Source of the DNA: Paludisphaera mucosa
Lineage (GTDB): Bacteria > Planctomycetota > Planctomycetia > Isosphaerales > Isosphaeraceae
Assembly: GCF_029589435.1 (NCBI RefSeq)
Contig: NZ_JARRAG010000002.1
Coordinates: 3,968,001 to 4,032,000 of the forward strand
Length of the DNA: 64,000 nucleotides
Direction of reading: 5' to 3'
The notes under the pieces are model-generated. The model did no database searches, had not been told where the DNA came from, and was given only the letters and a program-made list of their open reading frames with translations. Position numbers and translations under genes: made by a program. The stretch's first letter is position 1. Each line of letters begins with the position of its first letter. Shown here piece after piece: positions 51,184 to 60,120 of this stretch.

Positions 51184-53880
51184 ATGTTCGCGCGACTGTG
51201 GTGGAAGGAAGCGCGGCAGGTCTGGCCGGTGTGGGCGTTCCTGGCCGTACTGGGCCTGTCGGGGCAGGCGAAAATCCGTTGGTTCTTCGGCCCGGGCGGC
51301 GAGCCGCTCGCCGGCACGGCCATGCTCGTGACGGTCGTCTACCTGTTCCTGATCGCGGCGTCGGCGTTCGCCGGCGAGCGCGAGAACCGCACGCTCACGA
51401 TGCTCGACGCCCTCCCCGTGGAGCGTTGGCGGCTCTGGCTCGCCAAGTCGACGTTCGCCCTGGCGACGACCCTCGGGCTGGGATTGATCCTGCTCGTCGG
51501 CACCCTGTCGATGGGGGACATGGGCTTCGGGGCGATCGCGCGAGGTCTCGCCCGCGGCGGCCCGTGGCTGCTGAGCGCGCTGGGCTGGGGGCTGCTCTGG
51601 TCGACGGTCCTGGGCAACGCCCTGTTCGCCGCGGTCCTGGCGATCGTCTCCATGTGGCCGACGCTCGCGATCTTGAACGTGAGCGACGTCGGCGATTCCG
51701 GCGTCGCCACGCAGTTCGGCCGGGCCGACGCGTGGCACCTGCTGCTCGCCCTGGCGACGACGGCGGCCTCGGCCCTGATCTTCCACCTGAGCGGCCCGCC
51801 CGCATGGTCGCCGATCCGGCGTACGACGCCGCGACGGCCCGCTCCCGCCGTCACTTCCGAGCCCGTCGTCGCGACGACGACGCGCGAGCCCCGAGTCTGG
51901 CCCTCCGCGACGTGGCGGCTCGCCTGGCAGACGCTGCGGGAGGTGCGGTCCGCCGCGTGGATCCTGCTGGCGATCGGCGCGATTGCTCCCTTGCTGATCA
52001 CCATGGGAAGTCTGACCGGGGGCGGGTCGGAGATCTGGAACGTCTCGTCGGTGGTGGTCGCATTCCTCACGGGCGTGAGCGCGTTCAACGCCGAGAGCCG
52101 CGGGCGGATGCAACGATTCCTACTCCAGCACGGGGCGCGGCCGGGGGTGGTCTGGGTCGTCAAGGCGGCCCTCTGGCTGGCGGTCGCGACGCCGTTCGCC
52201 TGGTTCGCAAGCTGGGTCGTCCAGCATGACCGGTCGCCCACGTCGCGAGGTTTCGGCGAGGTGGATCTGACGACCCTGGTCGGGATCAACGCGCTCACCG
52301 CGTTCGCGACGGCGGCCCTCTGCGGGATGGTCTTCCGACGCGGGATCACGGCCGCGGCCCTGGCCTTCGTGATCTGGCTCCTGATGGCGATCCCCGGCGG
52401 GGCCCTGACGGCCGCGGGCCTGGTCGACGCGTCCCAACTGTTCTGGGTGCCGGTCGCCCTGCTCGCGATCGGCTGGGCCTGGAGCGGGCCTTGGATGTAC
52501 GACCGCCCCGGCGCGCGGAAGTGGGTGACGCTCGGCCTCATGGCGGTCGCGACGACGGCGGGCCTCGGCGGCGCCTACCTCGCGAGCCGCGCCTGGAGCC
52601 TGCCGGCCCTCGAACCGGCCGAGGCCGAACGGATCTTCCAATACTCGCGCGTGGCCGCCAGTTCGGTCCCTGCCGAAGAGAACGCCGCCGAGATGTATCG
52701 CAAGGCGTGGGAGGGGCGGAGAGAAGACGGTGGTGACCTGGCCCTGGTCCGAAAGGCGACGGAGCTGCCGTCGTGGCGGTGGGGGGAACTCTCCCGGGCC
52801 ACGATCTTCACCGACCCGGGGATGTCCCTCATGTGGACCGCCCTCTCGCGATCGGCGCTCCTCAAGGCGAGCCGCGACGCCAGGATCGAGCGGGGCGACC
52901 TGCCGGCCGCCTGGAGCGACATCCTGGCGACGTTCCGCCTGGCGCGGCAGATCTCGGGCTTCGCGGAGGGGATCGAGGCGTTCGAGGGCGTCCGGGCCGA
53001 GGCCGACGCGATCGGCCAGGCGATGGAGTGGGCGGTGGACGCCAGGCAGACGGCCGCGTCGCTCGAAGCCGCCCGCAAGGCGTACCGGGCCCTGCCGCCG
53101 ATGCCCCGGGCGGCCGACGCCGCCCGAGCCCAGGCCCTGATCCTCCGCAACACGCTCGACATGCCTCGCGACGAGTTGATCGACGCGGCGAGTCGGCATT
53201 TCCTCGACGCCAACTCCCAGCCCTCCCAGCATTTCCTCGTCCGGGTCATGACGACTCCCTGGGAAGTGGCGCGCACGCGGCGAGGGGCCCAGCTCCTCCT
53301 CGCCGCGATGGTCCAGGATGCGGAGCAGCCCGCCTATCTGGTGCACGGCGGCCTGAACGGGCTGGAAATCCGCCAGAACGGGGAGAGGGTGGTGATCCCG
53401 CCGGCGGAACTGTTTTCGATCGAGATCAGGAACCCGGTCCTCAACACCGTGACGACGCACCTTGGCGCCTTCATCCTGGAATGGAACCGTTGCGAGGCCG
53501 CCCGCCGGGCCCTCGACCTGATCTTCCGCCTGCGGATCTGGCAGGCCGGGCACGACGGCCGATTGCCGGACACGCTCAACGCCCTCGTGAGCCCGGAAGA
53601 TCCGGCCTTGCCGATCGACCCGTTCTCGCCCACCGGCGCGACCTTCGGTTACATCCCCGACCATGGCCGCTGGAGGCGCTCCGGCATGTACGGCTCGACC
53701 CTCACGAGCAACCACGAAAGCGACACGCCCTCGTTTGAGGGCGAATGGCTGCTCTACAGCGTCGGTCCCAAACAGTTAGACATCCGACAGCAGAGCTACA
53801 TCCCAACCTCGGTCGACGCCAACGACCTCATATTCCCCTTGAAGGACCACGTCAAACCGCCCGATCCCGCCACTCCGTGA
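51184..53880 (+). CDS. Very large ABC-2 type permease with C-terminal soluble domain
   Basis: 898 residues. The first half (about 1-470) has about twelve hydrophobic helices, beginning MFARLWWKEARQVWPVWAFL, in two ABC-2-like blocks divided by a Pro-rich linker (about 215-240). From about 475 the protein is soluble: helical segments follow (VPAEENAAEMYRKAWEGR) and a tail with GRLPDTLNALVSPEDPALPIDPFSP and GEWLLYSVGPKQLD. Such a tail resembles the C-terminal part of planctomycete pseudopilin-like proteins (recalled). Ordinary ABC-2 permeases are about 250-550 residues, so this is a fusion. AGGAGG lies before the ATG. The tail may be outside and sense or bind cargo (inference). Confidence 0.8.
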   Translation: MFARLWWKEARQVWPVWAFLAVLGLSGQAKIRWFFGPGGEPLAGTAMLVTVVYLFLIAASAFAGERENRTLTMLDALPVERWRLWLAKSTFALATTLGLGLILLVGTLSMGDMGFGAIARGLARGGPWLLSALGWGLLWSTVLGNALFAAVLAIVSMWPTLAILNVSDVGDSGVATQFGRADAWHLLLALATTAASALIFHLSGPPAWSPIRRTTPRRPAPAVTSEPVVATTTREPRVWPSATWRLAWQTLREVRSAAWILLAIGAIAPLLITMGSLTGGGSEIWNVSSVVVAFLTGVSAFNAESRGRMQRFLLQHGARPGVVWVVKAALWLAVATPFAWFASWVVQHDRSPTSRGFGEVDLTTLVGINALTAFATAALCGMVFRRGITAAALAFVIWLLMAIPGGALTAAGLVDASQLFWVPVALLAIGWAWSGPWMYDRPGARKWVTLGLMAVATTAGLGGAYLASRAWSLPALEPAEAERIFQYSRVAASSVPAEENAAEMYRKAWEGRREDGGDLALVRKATELPSWRWGELSRATIFTDPGMSLMWTALSRSALLKASRDARIERGDLPAAWSDILATFRLARQISGFAEGIEAFEGVRAEADAIGQAMEWAVDARQTAASLEAARKAYRALPPMPRAADAARAQALILRNTLDMPRDELIDAASRHFLDANSQPSQHFLVRVMTTPWEVARTRRGAQLLLAAMVQDAEQPAYLVHGGLNGLEIRQNGERVVIPPAELFSIEIRNPVLNTVTTHLGAFILEWNRCEAARRALDLIFRLRIWQAGHDGRLPDTLNALVSPEDPALPIDPFSPTGATFGYIPDHGRWRRSGMYGSTLTSNHESDTPSFEGEWLLYSVGPKQLDIRQQSYIPTSVDANDLIFPLKDHVKPPDPATP

Positions 53881-54141
53881 GCCCGTCATCGGGAGCCGGG
53901 ACGCCCTTTTCGGCCAACTTGCACCATCCATGACTCCTACAAAAACCAATTGGCCGTCAGGGAGGTGCCAAGAGGTCAGAATTCCAAACATCCTTGCAAG
54001 GATCCTCTCGTGGAGCCGTATAGGCCGAGTGCCCCTGAGGTATGAGGGCCGTCGATCCCCTCGGGGTGGCCTTCAAATGTCACCCCTTCCGGGTTTCCGG
54101 GCTCACCTTGTGGTGCGGGTTTCCACGCAGGAGGGGATGTC

Positions 54142-54813
54142 ATGCACCGGCTGCCATGGGGAAGGGGCGTCCTGCAAGCGGCGACGGGTCGGGGCCCGGG
54201 GGCGTTCGGGTTCGCCTGCCTGGCGGCGGGGCTCATCCTGGGCCCCTGCTACCTGACCGCGACGTTGGAACCCGAGAGGACGGATCAGGCCTCGTCGGTC
54301 GATCCCAGCGGAGGTCGGTCGATCCTCCGGGCGGAGTTGCTCGAATGCTGGGCGTCCGAGGAGTGCGACGGACTCGCCCGGGCCGTCGAGGAGACCCCGG
54401 GGCCGCCGACGGTGGAGATGGTGCGCCGGCTGATGGAAGACCACGGCTGCACGGGGCTCCGTTACGTCCTGCGCGTCCGATGGCTGCTGAGCGACGGCGG
54501 CTTCGACGAGATCACCTACGTCCGTCGGCCGTATCAGGAGCCGTGGTGTTTCCAAGAGTTCCTCAAATTCCTGCGCCAGAGGATCGAGACGGCGAAGGGC
54601 AGCCACGGCGACGTCCCTCTCCGCGTCGTCGACCTGGCGTCCATCCCGGAGGACCACGCCTCGGACTCGATCCTGGAACGGCTGCTGACTCCGACCGCGA
54701 AGGATGAGCCGGCCCGTCGTCTTCCGGGCGACGGCGAGTCGGCCCCCGTCGTCGGCGCCGGCCGGTTCAAGCCGGTGCCGGCGCCGCGCCGGCCGTCGCC
54801 GGCCAACCATTGA
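54142..54813 (+). CDS. Triplicated single-pass membrane protein, copy 1
   Basis: 223 residues. A short basic N-terminus, one membrane helix (about 20-40, GAFGFACLAAGLILGP), then an outer or soluble domain (about 55-185) with LRAELLECWASEECDGLA, RRLMEDHGCTGLRYVLRVRWLL and EITYVRRPYQEP-CFQEFLKFLR. It ends in a Pro-rich tail. Two further genes downstream share this plan. AGGAGGGG lies 6 bases before the ATG. A weak promoter may lie at 53994-54024. No known family. Confidence 0.7.
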   Translation: MHRLPWGRGVLQAATGRGPGAFGFACLAAGLILGPCYLTATLEPERTDQASSVDPSGGRSILRAELLECWASEECDGLARAVEETPGPPTVEMVRRLMEDHGCTGLRYVLRVRWLLSDGGFDEITYVRRPYQEPWCFQEFLKFLRQRIETAKGSHGDVPLRVVDLASIPEDHASDSILERLLTPTAKDEPARRLPGDGESAPVVGAGRFKPVPAPRRPSPANH

Positions 54814-54838
54814 CATTTGTAGGATAACGGCGATAGTA
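54810..54838 (+). promoter_or_regulatory. Promoter for membrane paralog 2
   Basis: TTGACA (54810-54815), 17 bases, ATAGTA (54833-54838). The -35 overlaps the stop of copy 1, so copy 2 has its own promoter. Start predicted near 54845. Confidence 0.65.
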
Positions 54839-54923
54839 GAACGACGGCCGTCTCTTACAAGTGTCCCTTTGATATCCTCTCTCGTCGTCTCGTCCCCGTG
54901 GAACTCCGCGTAAGGGGGTTGTC

Positions 54924-55481
54924 ATGAGTCGGAGCGGCAGGGTTCGACTAATCTTCGGCGTCCTCGGCCGCCGGTTGGGTGCGGCCGGTTTCGCTTGCCT
55001 GACGGCGTCGCTGCTGCTGGCGCCGTCCTTAGTCACCTCGAAATGGCAACCCGGCGCGATGGGTGAAGGAGGTCGGGAGCCGACGTCCGACAGCCGCTCC
55101 GTCGTCGGGGTGGAGGTCGTGGACGCCCGGTGCTCGGACGACTTCGGGGACCTGGCGGCGTTCGTCGCCGGCTGCCCGACGCCGCCGACCTGGGATGCCG
55201 TGCGGAGCCTCCTCGAAGCCCGCGCCGCGCGGGACGTCTGGTTTTCCTACCGGCTCCGCTGGCGGTTGGACGACGGCCAACCCGCGGAGGTGACCTACGT
55301 CCGCCAGCCTTATCACAGCAACCCTCACTTCCAGGAGTTCCTGCAGCTGGTGCGAAGCGACGTGGGACGTGGGCCGGCCGACGACGCGTCGCCGCTCCCG
55401 CCCCCGGGCCTCGAACTCCAGCCTCCCCTCCTGGACGTCGTCCGGGAGCACCTCGCGAAGGACCAGACGCGGCCGGAATGA
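54924..55481 (+). CDS. Triplicated single-pass membrane protein, copy 2
   Basis: 185 residues. The same layout as copy 1: membrane helix at about 18-37 (AAGFACLTASLLLAPS), then VEVVDARCSDDFGDLAAFVAG, RSLLEARAARDVWFSYRLRWRL and EVTYVRQPYHSNPHFQEFLQLVR. The shared blocks FACL..., DD-or-EC-LA, RWRL/RWLL and TYVRxPY show common descent. AAGGGGG precedes the ATG. Function unknown; the Arg-Tyr motif block may be a binding surface. Confidence 0.72.
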   Translation: MSRSGRVRLIFGVLGRRLGAAGFACLTASLLLAPSLVTSKWQPGAMGEGGREPTSDSRSVVGVEVVDARCSDDFGDLAAFVAGCPTPPTWDAVRSLLEARAARDVWFSYRLRWRLDDGQPAEVTYVRQPYHSNPHFQEFLQLVRSDVGRGPADDASPLPPPGLELQPPLLDVVREHLAKDQTRPE

Positions 55482-55543
55482 CCGAGGCCCCGCCTCGAAC
55501 CTCGGCTCGCCGCGAGGCGTTCGTCTCGATTCCGTTTTCATCC

Positions 55544-55572
55544 TTGACATGGCTCGGAGTCGGTGGATATAA
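55544..55572 (+). promoter_or_regulatory. Promoter for membrane paralog 3
   Basis: TTGACA (55544-55549), 17 bases, ATATAA (55567-55572): a near-consensus pair with the same spacing as the promoter of copy 2. Predicted start about 55579, leaving a 5' leader of about 195 bases that contains the palindrome at 55586. Confidence 0.75.
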
Positions 55573-55585
55573 GGGCGGACAGAGA

Positions 55586-55604
55586 CCAAGACAATTTGTC
55601 TTGG
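55586..55604 (+). promoter_or_regulatory. Perfect palindrome downstream of the paralog 3 promoter
   Basis: CCAAGACAATTTGTCTTGG: two 9-base arms, exact inverted repeats, around one central T. It begins 14 bases after the -10 box, at about +7. Its A/T-rich centre and position suit a repressor operator. It could also form a short RNA hairpin, but a one-base loop makes that unlikely. Confidence 0.7.
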
Positions 55605-55774
55605 GAATAACCGTCGCCCCGAAACGAAGACCATCGTAGAGGTCCGCGCCGGCCTCCGGCGTCGGCCGATGGGAGAAGGAACGCCCCGGGGCTTCGGGTT
55701 GCGAGACGAGCTCGCTGCGCGTCGTCGCCTTCCATCGACCGTTCGAATCGCGGCATATCCGCGCGGGGGCCCCT

Positions 55775-56341
55775 ATGCGCCGAGACGGGATGATCCGCTT
55801 CATGTCCGACCTTTTGCGGCGTTGGCTGGCGTCCTCCGGCTTCGCCTGCCTGTCGGCCTGCCTTGTCCTGGCCCCGATCTTCCTGGCCTGGCAGTGGCGT
55901 TCGGGGACGATCGGGGCGGCTTTCCAGGAGCCCGCGGCCTCGGCCCGCACCGCCGTCGGGGCGGAAGTCCTGGAAACGCGGTCGTCCGACGATCTCCCGG
56001 ACGTAGCCCGCATCGTCGCGAGCCCGGCCGAGCCGCCGAGCTGGGAATCCGTGCGTCGCCTGCTGGAGGCTCGGGGGGCGACGAACCTCTGGTACTGCGT
56101 CCGGGTCCAGTGGCGGATGGACGACGGCGCGATCGAGGAAACGACCTTCGTCCGACATCCGTATCACGACGTGGCCCATTTCCGCGAGTTCCTGAGGCTC
56201 GTGCGCGAGGTCGACCCGGAAGCCGGCCCGGGGTGGTCGGCGTCGCTGGGAAAGGTCCGGAACCCGGGCGCCGAGAATCAGGATCCCTTGCCCGACGTCC
56301 TCCTCGCGTACTTGCGGAAGGTCCGCCCCTGGGAGCGTTGA
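55775..56341 (+). CDS. Triplicated single-pass membrane protein, copy 3
   Basis: 188 residues, closest to copy 2. Membrane helix about 18-38 (SSGFACLSACLVLAPI); then AEVLETRSSDDLPDVARIVAS, RRLLEARGATNLWYCVRVQWRM and ETTFVRHPYHDVAHFREFLRLVR. With the start at 55775 the FACL block falls at exactly the same residue number as in copy 2. Other ATGs at 55790 and 55802 are possible. It ends 12 bases from the convergent lipase gene. Function unknown. Confidence 0.72.
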   Translation: MRRDGMIRFMSDLLRRWLASSGFACLSACLVLAPIFLAWQWRSGTIGAAFQEPAASARTAVGAEVLETRSSDDLPDVARIVASPAEPPSWESVRRLLEARGATNLWYCVRVQWRMDDGAIEETTFVRHPYHDVAHFREFLRLVREVDPEAGPGWSASLGKVRNPGAENQDPLPDVLLAYLRKVRPWER

Positions 56342-56353
56342 GCGGCCGGGCGG

Positions 56354-58057
56354 TCAGCGCGAGACGGTCGCGGCGTGACGTTTCAGGATGCGCTCGACCT
56401 CGACGAAGGTGTACTCGCTGGAGTTGATCGTCGTGTGATACTCGGGCACGAGGGTCTCGCTCTCGGCGCCCTCCTGGCGGGCGCTGGCGATCGGCACGGC
56501 GCCGTCGCCGTGGGCGATCGCGACGGGGACGCGGGCGGTGCCGGCGATCGTGTGATGCCGGATTCGGGGGTCGATCGGCAGGCACCGCATCACCTGGTGG
56601 ATCGGCTCGCGGCGTCGGAGCATGCCGATGCTGTTGGGCAGGTCGTGCATGTAGGGCCGCACCGCGCCCGGGTTGTCGCGGTCGAGCCGCGCGGCGAGGT
56701 CGCGAAGGTCCTCGGGACGCCGCGTGAGGCGCTCGTTGAGGACGCCGATCGGCTGCGTCGTCGCCCCCAGGCCGTCGTGAGGGGTCGCCAGGAAGAGGGC
56801 CCGTCGGACGATCGGGACCGGTTCGAAGAAGAAGAGGCTCGCCAGAAACGCCCGCTCCGGCTCCGTCGCCGCCAGCGTCTCCAGGGGCCGGGTCGCGACC
56901 AGCTCCCAGAGCGCCGGGCCGCTGGAGACGACCTGCAGCTTGAGCATCAGGCCGCCCATGCTGTGGCCGATCAGCACGGTGTTCTGGACGCCGGGATCGG
57001 TGCGTGCAGGGTCGAGCGCGGCCTCGAAACGGTGTAGGTCGCGGCGGAACAGGGCCGCCGAATGCAGGAAGGTCAGGCCGGTCGCGTAGCGGTAGCCGGC
57101 GATCTGGAAGCGATCCAGAAAACCCGGCCGCGACCGCAGGCCGTTCATCATGTCGGTGAAGGTGTACGGCGTGTCGTACAGGCCGTGGACGAAGACGACG
57201 GGGATCTTGCCCGGCTGGAAGGGCTCCAGCAGTCCGAGGAACGCCCGATCGACGTCCTGGCTGGGGTTCACCAGCCCGGCCCAGCCCGACTGGAGCCCCC
57301 CCGTGCCCTCTTCCAGGTAAGCGATCGGGGCGTCGAGATCCGCCGCCAGCGGCCGGCGCGCGCCGGCGAGTGCGACGCCGCCGACCCGCAGCGGGTCATA
57401 GAACTCCAGCACGTCGCCAGGCCCCCCGCCGCCCCCCAGCCAGGCGTCCAGGTCGGGTCGGAGCACGGCCGTCGCGGGGATGAACATGGGATCGGGGATG
57501 ACCGCGTCGTCGACCGTCGCATGCGGATTCGGCCGGACGAGGACCTGAGAGGCCCCGACGCCCGAACGGGTGTGATCCCGCGTATTCGAGGGGTTCCGGG
57601 GCGCGGCGGCGGGGTCGAGCAGGCGGGTGAATTCCGCCGGCGACCACACGAACCCCTGGTGGACGATCGGCACCTGAATGACGCCGCGCGGGGTCTGGAC
57701 GACCAGTCGCGACCGTACGTCGATCGCCCCGTGCCGCGTCGCCGCCCGCAGGCAGTCGGCGAGGTTCTCGTTGTAAAGCGCGAGCGCCTTGCGGGCGCGC
57801 TTGTCGTCGAGGGCCGGACAGGCCGCCATCGCGGCGTAGGCGAAGACGGCCCCCTCGTAATAGCGATCGATGCACTCGCGCGAGCCGCCGTGCTCGACGA
57901 GGATCGCCCGCCTCCGCGCCGAGGCCGCCCGCTGCAGCGCCGCGTCGCGATCCAGGCCGGCCGCCCGGACCATCCCAGGGGCCGCCATCGTCATCGCCGC
58001 GCCGCAGAGGAAGCTCCGGCGCGCACACGGAACGCCGGCTCGCCGAGTATCTTGCAT
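56354..58057 (-). CDS. Tat-exported alpha/beta hydrolase (lipase/esterase-like)
   Basis: 567 residues. The N-terminus has a twin-arginine signal (ARRSFLCGAAMTMAAPGM, about 13-30). The hydrolase core follows, with VVFVHGLYDTPYTFT (oxyanion loop) near 300 and the nucleophile elbow GHSMGG near 375. Catalytic His and Asp lie later, probably HGDGAVP and EYHTTINS near the end. It likely works outside the cytoplasmic membrane on esters or lipids; substrate unknown. The Met at 58057 has GCGAGGGG upstream; an in-frame ATG 27 bases earlier is less favoured. Divergence from htpG is tandem, 143 bases apart. Confidence 0.85.
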   Translation of the reverse strand: MQDTRRAGVPCARRSFLCGAAMTMAAPGMVRAAGLDRDAALQRAASARRRAILVEHGGSRECIDRYYEGAVFAYAAMAACPALDDKRARKALALYNENLADCLRAATRHGAIDVRSRLVVQTPRGVIQVPIVHQGFVWSPAEFTRLLDPAAAPRNPSNTRDHTRSGVGASQVLVRPNPHATVDDAVIPDPMFIPATAVLRPDLDAWLGGGGGPGDVLEFYDPLRVGGVALAGARRPLAADLDAPIAYLEEGTGGLQSGWAGLVNPSQDVDRAFLGLLEPFQPGKIPVVFVHGLYDTPYTFTDMMNGLRSRPGFLDRFQIAGYRYATGLTFLHSAALFRRDLHRFEAALDPARTDPGVQNTVLIGHSMGGLMLKLQVVSSGPALWELVATRPLETLAATEPERAFLASLFFFEPVPIVRRALFLATPHDGLGATTQPIGVLNERLTRRPEDLRDLAARLDRDNPGAVRPYMHDLPNSIGMLRRREPIHQVMRCLPIDPRIRHHTIAGTARVPVAIAHGDGAVPIASARQEGAESETLVPEYHTTINSSEYTFVEVERILKRHAATVSR

Positions 58058-58200
58058 GAACCCCTCGCCGGACAATCCATCCACGCGCCGCGCCGGACGG
58101 CGCCCAATCCTATGCCCATCGGATCGGCCGTCCGGGTCGTGCGGCTTTCACCGAATCTCCCGAGGGCTGCGATTTCCGCCCGTCCGGTCGCGGCCGCTCG

Positions 58201-60120
58201 TCACATTACGATGAGCGGCGAGCGCTTGTCGGCGGCCTCGTCCATGAACCCCTGGATCCGGGCGACCAGTTCCTGGGCGTCGGGGGCGACGCCTTCGAGG
58301 AGCAGGGTGTTGGACCAGAGTTGCAGGCCGCATTGCTTGATGAAGGCGTCGTGCTCGGCGTTGGCGGTCAGGCGGCCGAGACGGCGGATCAGGGGGGCCT
58401 TGGGGTTGATCTCCAGGATCCGCGACATCTCCGGCATCTCCTTGTTGGCCATCTTGAGGATGCGCTGCATCTGCGTGGACAGCGCCCCGTCGGCGTTGAC
58501 CAGGCAGCAGGGGCTGTCGGTCAGGCGATGCGACTCGCGGACGTCGCGGACGCGGCCGCCGATCGCCTCGCGAAAAAGGTCGAGCACGCGGGCGAAGCCG
58601 GGTTCGGCCTTTTCGTCCTCGGGCGTCTCGACCTTCGACTCGGCGTCGCCGGGAGCGTCGGGGAGGTCGAGGTCGTCGGAGTCGATCGAGGTCAGGGGCT
58701 TGCCGCCGTACGAGCCGAGGGCGTTCATGACGAACTCGTCGATCGGCTCGACCAGGTAGAGGACCTCGAGCTTGCGCTTGCGGAAGACCTCCAGGTTGGG
58801 GTTCTTCTCGATCGCGGCGAGGTCGGGGCCGCCCAGGAAGTAGATCCGCTTCTGGCCCTCGGGCATCCGCCCGACGTAGTCGTCGAGCGCGACGTCGAGC
58901 TTGCCGTCGGCCTTGTGGGACGAGGCGAACCGGATCAGCTTCGCCAGCCGGTCGCGCTGGGGGGCGTCGACGATCGCGCCCTCCTTGAGCAGCGTCCCGA
59001 ACTGGTCGGTGAAGGTCTGGAAGGCGTCGGGCTGATCCTTGGCGAGCTGATCGAGGCGGTCGAAGATCGACTTGAGCAGCGACCCCCGGATCCGCCGGAT
59101 GACCGAGTTGTCCTGGAGGGTCTCGCGCGAGACGTTGAGCGGCAAATCCTCGGAGTCGACCAGGCCGAAGAGGAACCGGAGGTAGTCCGGCAGCAGCTCG
59201 CGGCAGTCGTTCTGCACCAGGACGCGCTTGGCGCAAAGGCTGACGCCGTGCTCCATCCGGGGGAAGCCGTACTTCTCCAGGTTCGACGGCGGGGAGTAGA
59301 GGACCGCGTGGAACTGGATCGGCGAATCGACCGAGACGTGCAGGTGCCAGAGCGGCTTCTCGTCGGTGTGGTGGCTCAGGTGCTGGTAGAATCGGTCGTA
59401 CTGCTCCTCGGTCACCTGCCGCTTGGGCTCGACCCAGATGGGCTTCTGGTCGTTGATCACCTCGTCCCCGGGCGCGAGCTTGATCGGGTGGGGGATGAAG
59501 CTGGAATAGCGCCGGACGATCTCCTTGATCCGGTAGGGGATGGCGAAGTCCTTCGCATCCTCCTTGAGATGGAGGATGATCTCGGTGCCCCGGGGCAGGG
59601 GGGCCTCGACGGCCTCGACGGTGAACCGGCCGGTCCCCTCGGACTCCCATTCCCAGCCGCGCTCGTCGCGGTAGCTGCGGGAGCGGACCTGGACCTTGTC
59701 GGCGATCATGAAGGCCGAGTAGAAGCCGACCCCGAACTGGCCGATCAGCGACAGGTCGGCCTTCGCCTTGGCCTCGGTCGACAGGTTTTTCAGGAACTCG
59801 CCCGAGCCGCTGTGCGCGATCGTCCCGAGGTTGGCCACCAGCTCCTCGCGTGTCATGCCGACGCCGGTGTCGCGGATGACCAGGCGTCGCGCGGCCTCGT
59901 CGGGCTCGATCGTGATTTCCAACGGCCCGCTGTCGCGCTGCGCACCATCGGTGAGCGCCACGAAGCGCATCTTGTCGAGCGCGTCGGACGCGTTGGAGAT
60001 CAGCTCGCGGAGGGCGATCTCGCGGCTCTGATACAACGAATGCGAGAGCAGGTGGAGGAGTTGTTTGATCTCCGCCTGGAAGGTGAATTCCTGCCGTTCC
60101 TGCGCATGTTCGGCTGTCAT
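58201..60120 (-). CDS. htpG: Chaperone HtpG (Hsp90 family)
   Basis: 639 residues, typical HtpG length. ATP-binding motifs: LRELISNASDALDKMRF, DTGVGMTREELVANLGTIAHSGS and IGQFGVGFYSAFMIADKV. The middle domain includes SEDLPLNVSRETLQ, and the C-terminal dimer domain lies after about 510. It is a cytoplasmic heat-shock chaperone using ATP. No CIRCE or sigma-32 box is obvious upstream in the 468-base space. Confidence 0.96.
   Translation of the reverse strand: MTAEHAQERQEFTFQAEIKQLLHLLSHSLYQSREIALRELISNASDALDKMRFVALTDGAQRDSGPLEITIEPDEAARRLVIRDTGVGMTREELVANLGTIAHSGSGEFLKNLSTEAKAKADLSLIGQFGVGFYSAFMIADKVQVRSRSYRDERGWEWESEGTGRFTVEAVEAPLPRGTEIILHLKEDAKDFAIPYRIKEIVRRYSSFIPHPIKLAPGDEVINDQKPIWVEPKRQVTEEQYDRFYQHLSHHTDEKPLWHLHVSVDSPIQFHAVLYSPPSNLEKYGFPRMEHGVSLCAKRVLVQNDCRELLPDYLRFLFGLVDSEDLPLNVSRETLQDNSVIRRIRGSLLKSIFDRLDQLAKDQPDAFQTFTDQFGTLLKEGAIVDAPQRDRLAKLIRFASSHKADGKLDVALDDYVGRMPEGQKRIYFLGGPDLAAIEKNPNLEVFRKRKLEVLYLVEPIDEFVMNALGSYGGKPLTSIDSDDLDLPDAPGDAESKVETPEDEKAEPGFARVLDLFREAIGGRVRDVRESHRLTDSPCCLVNADGALSTQMQRILKMANKEMPEMSRILEINPKAPLIRRLGRLTANAEHDAFIKQCGLQLWSNTLLLEGVAPDAQELVARIQGFMDEAADKRSPLIVM

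Noticed and set aside
54843-54852. GACGGCCGTC palindrome before membrane paralog 2
   Set aside because: Ten-base GC palindromes are expected often in a genome of this composition; unlike the 55586 palindrome it has no A/T centre or extended arms.
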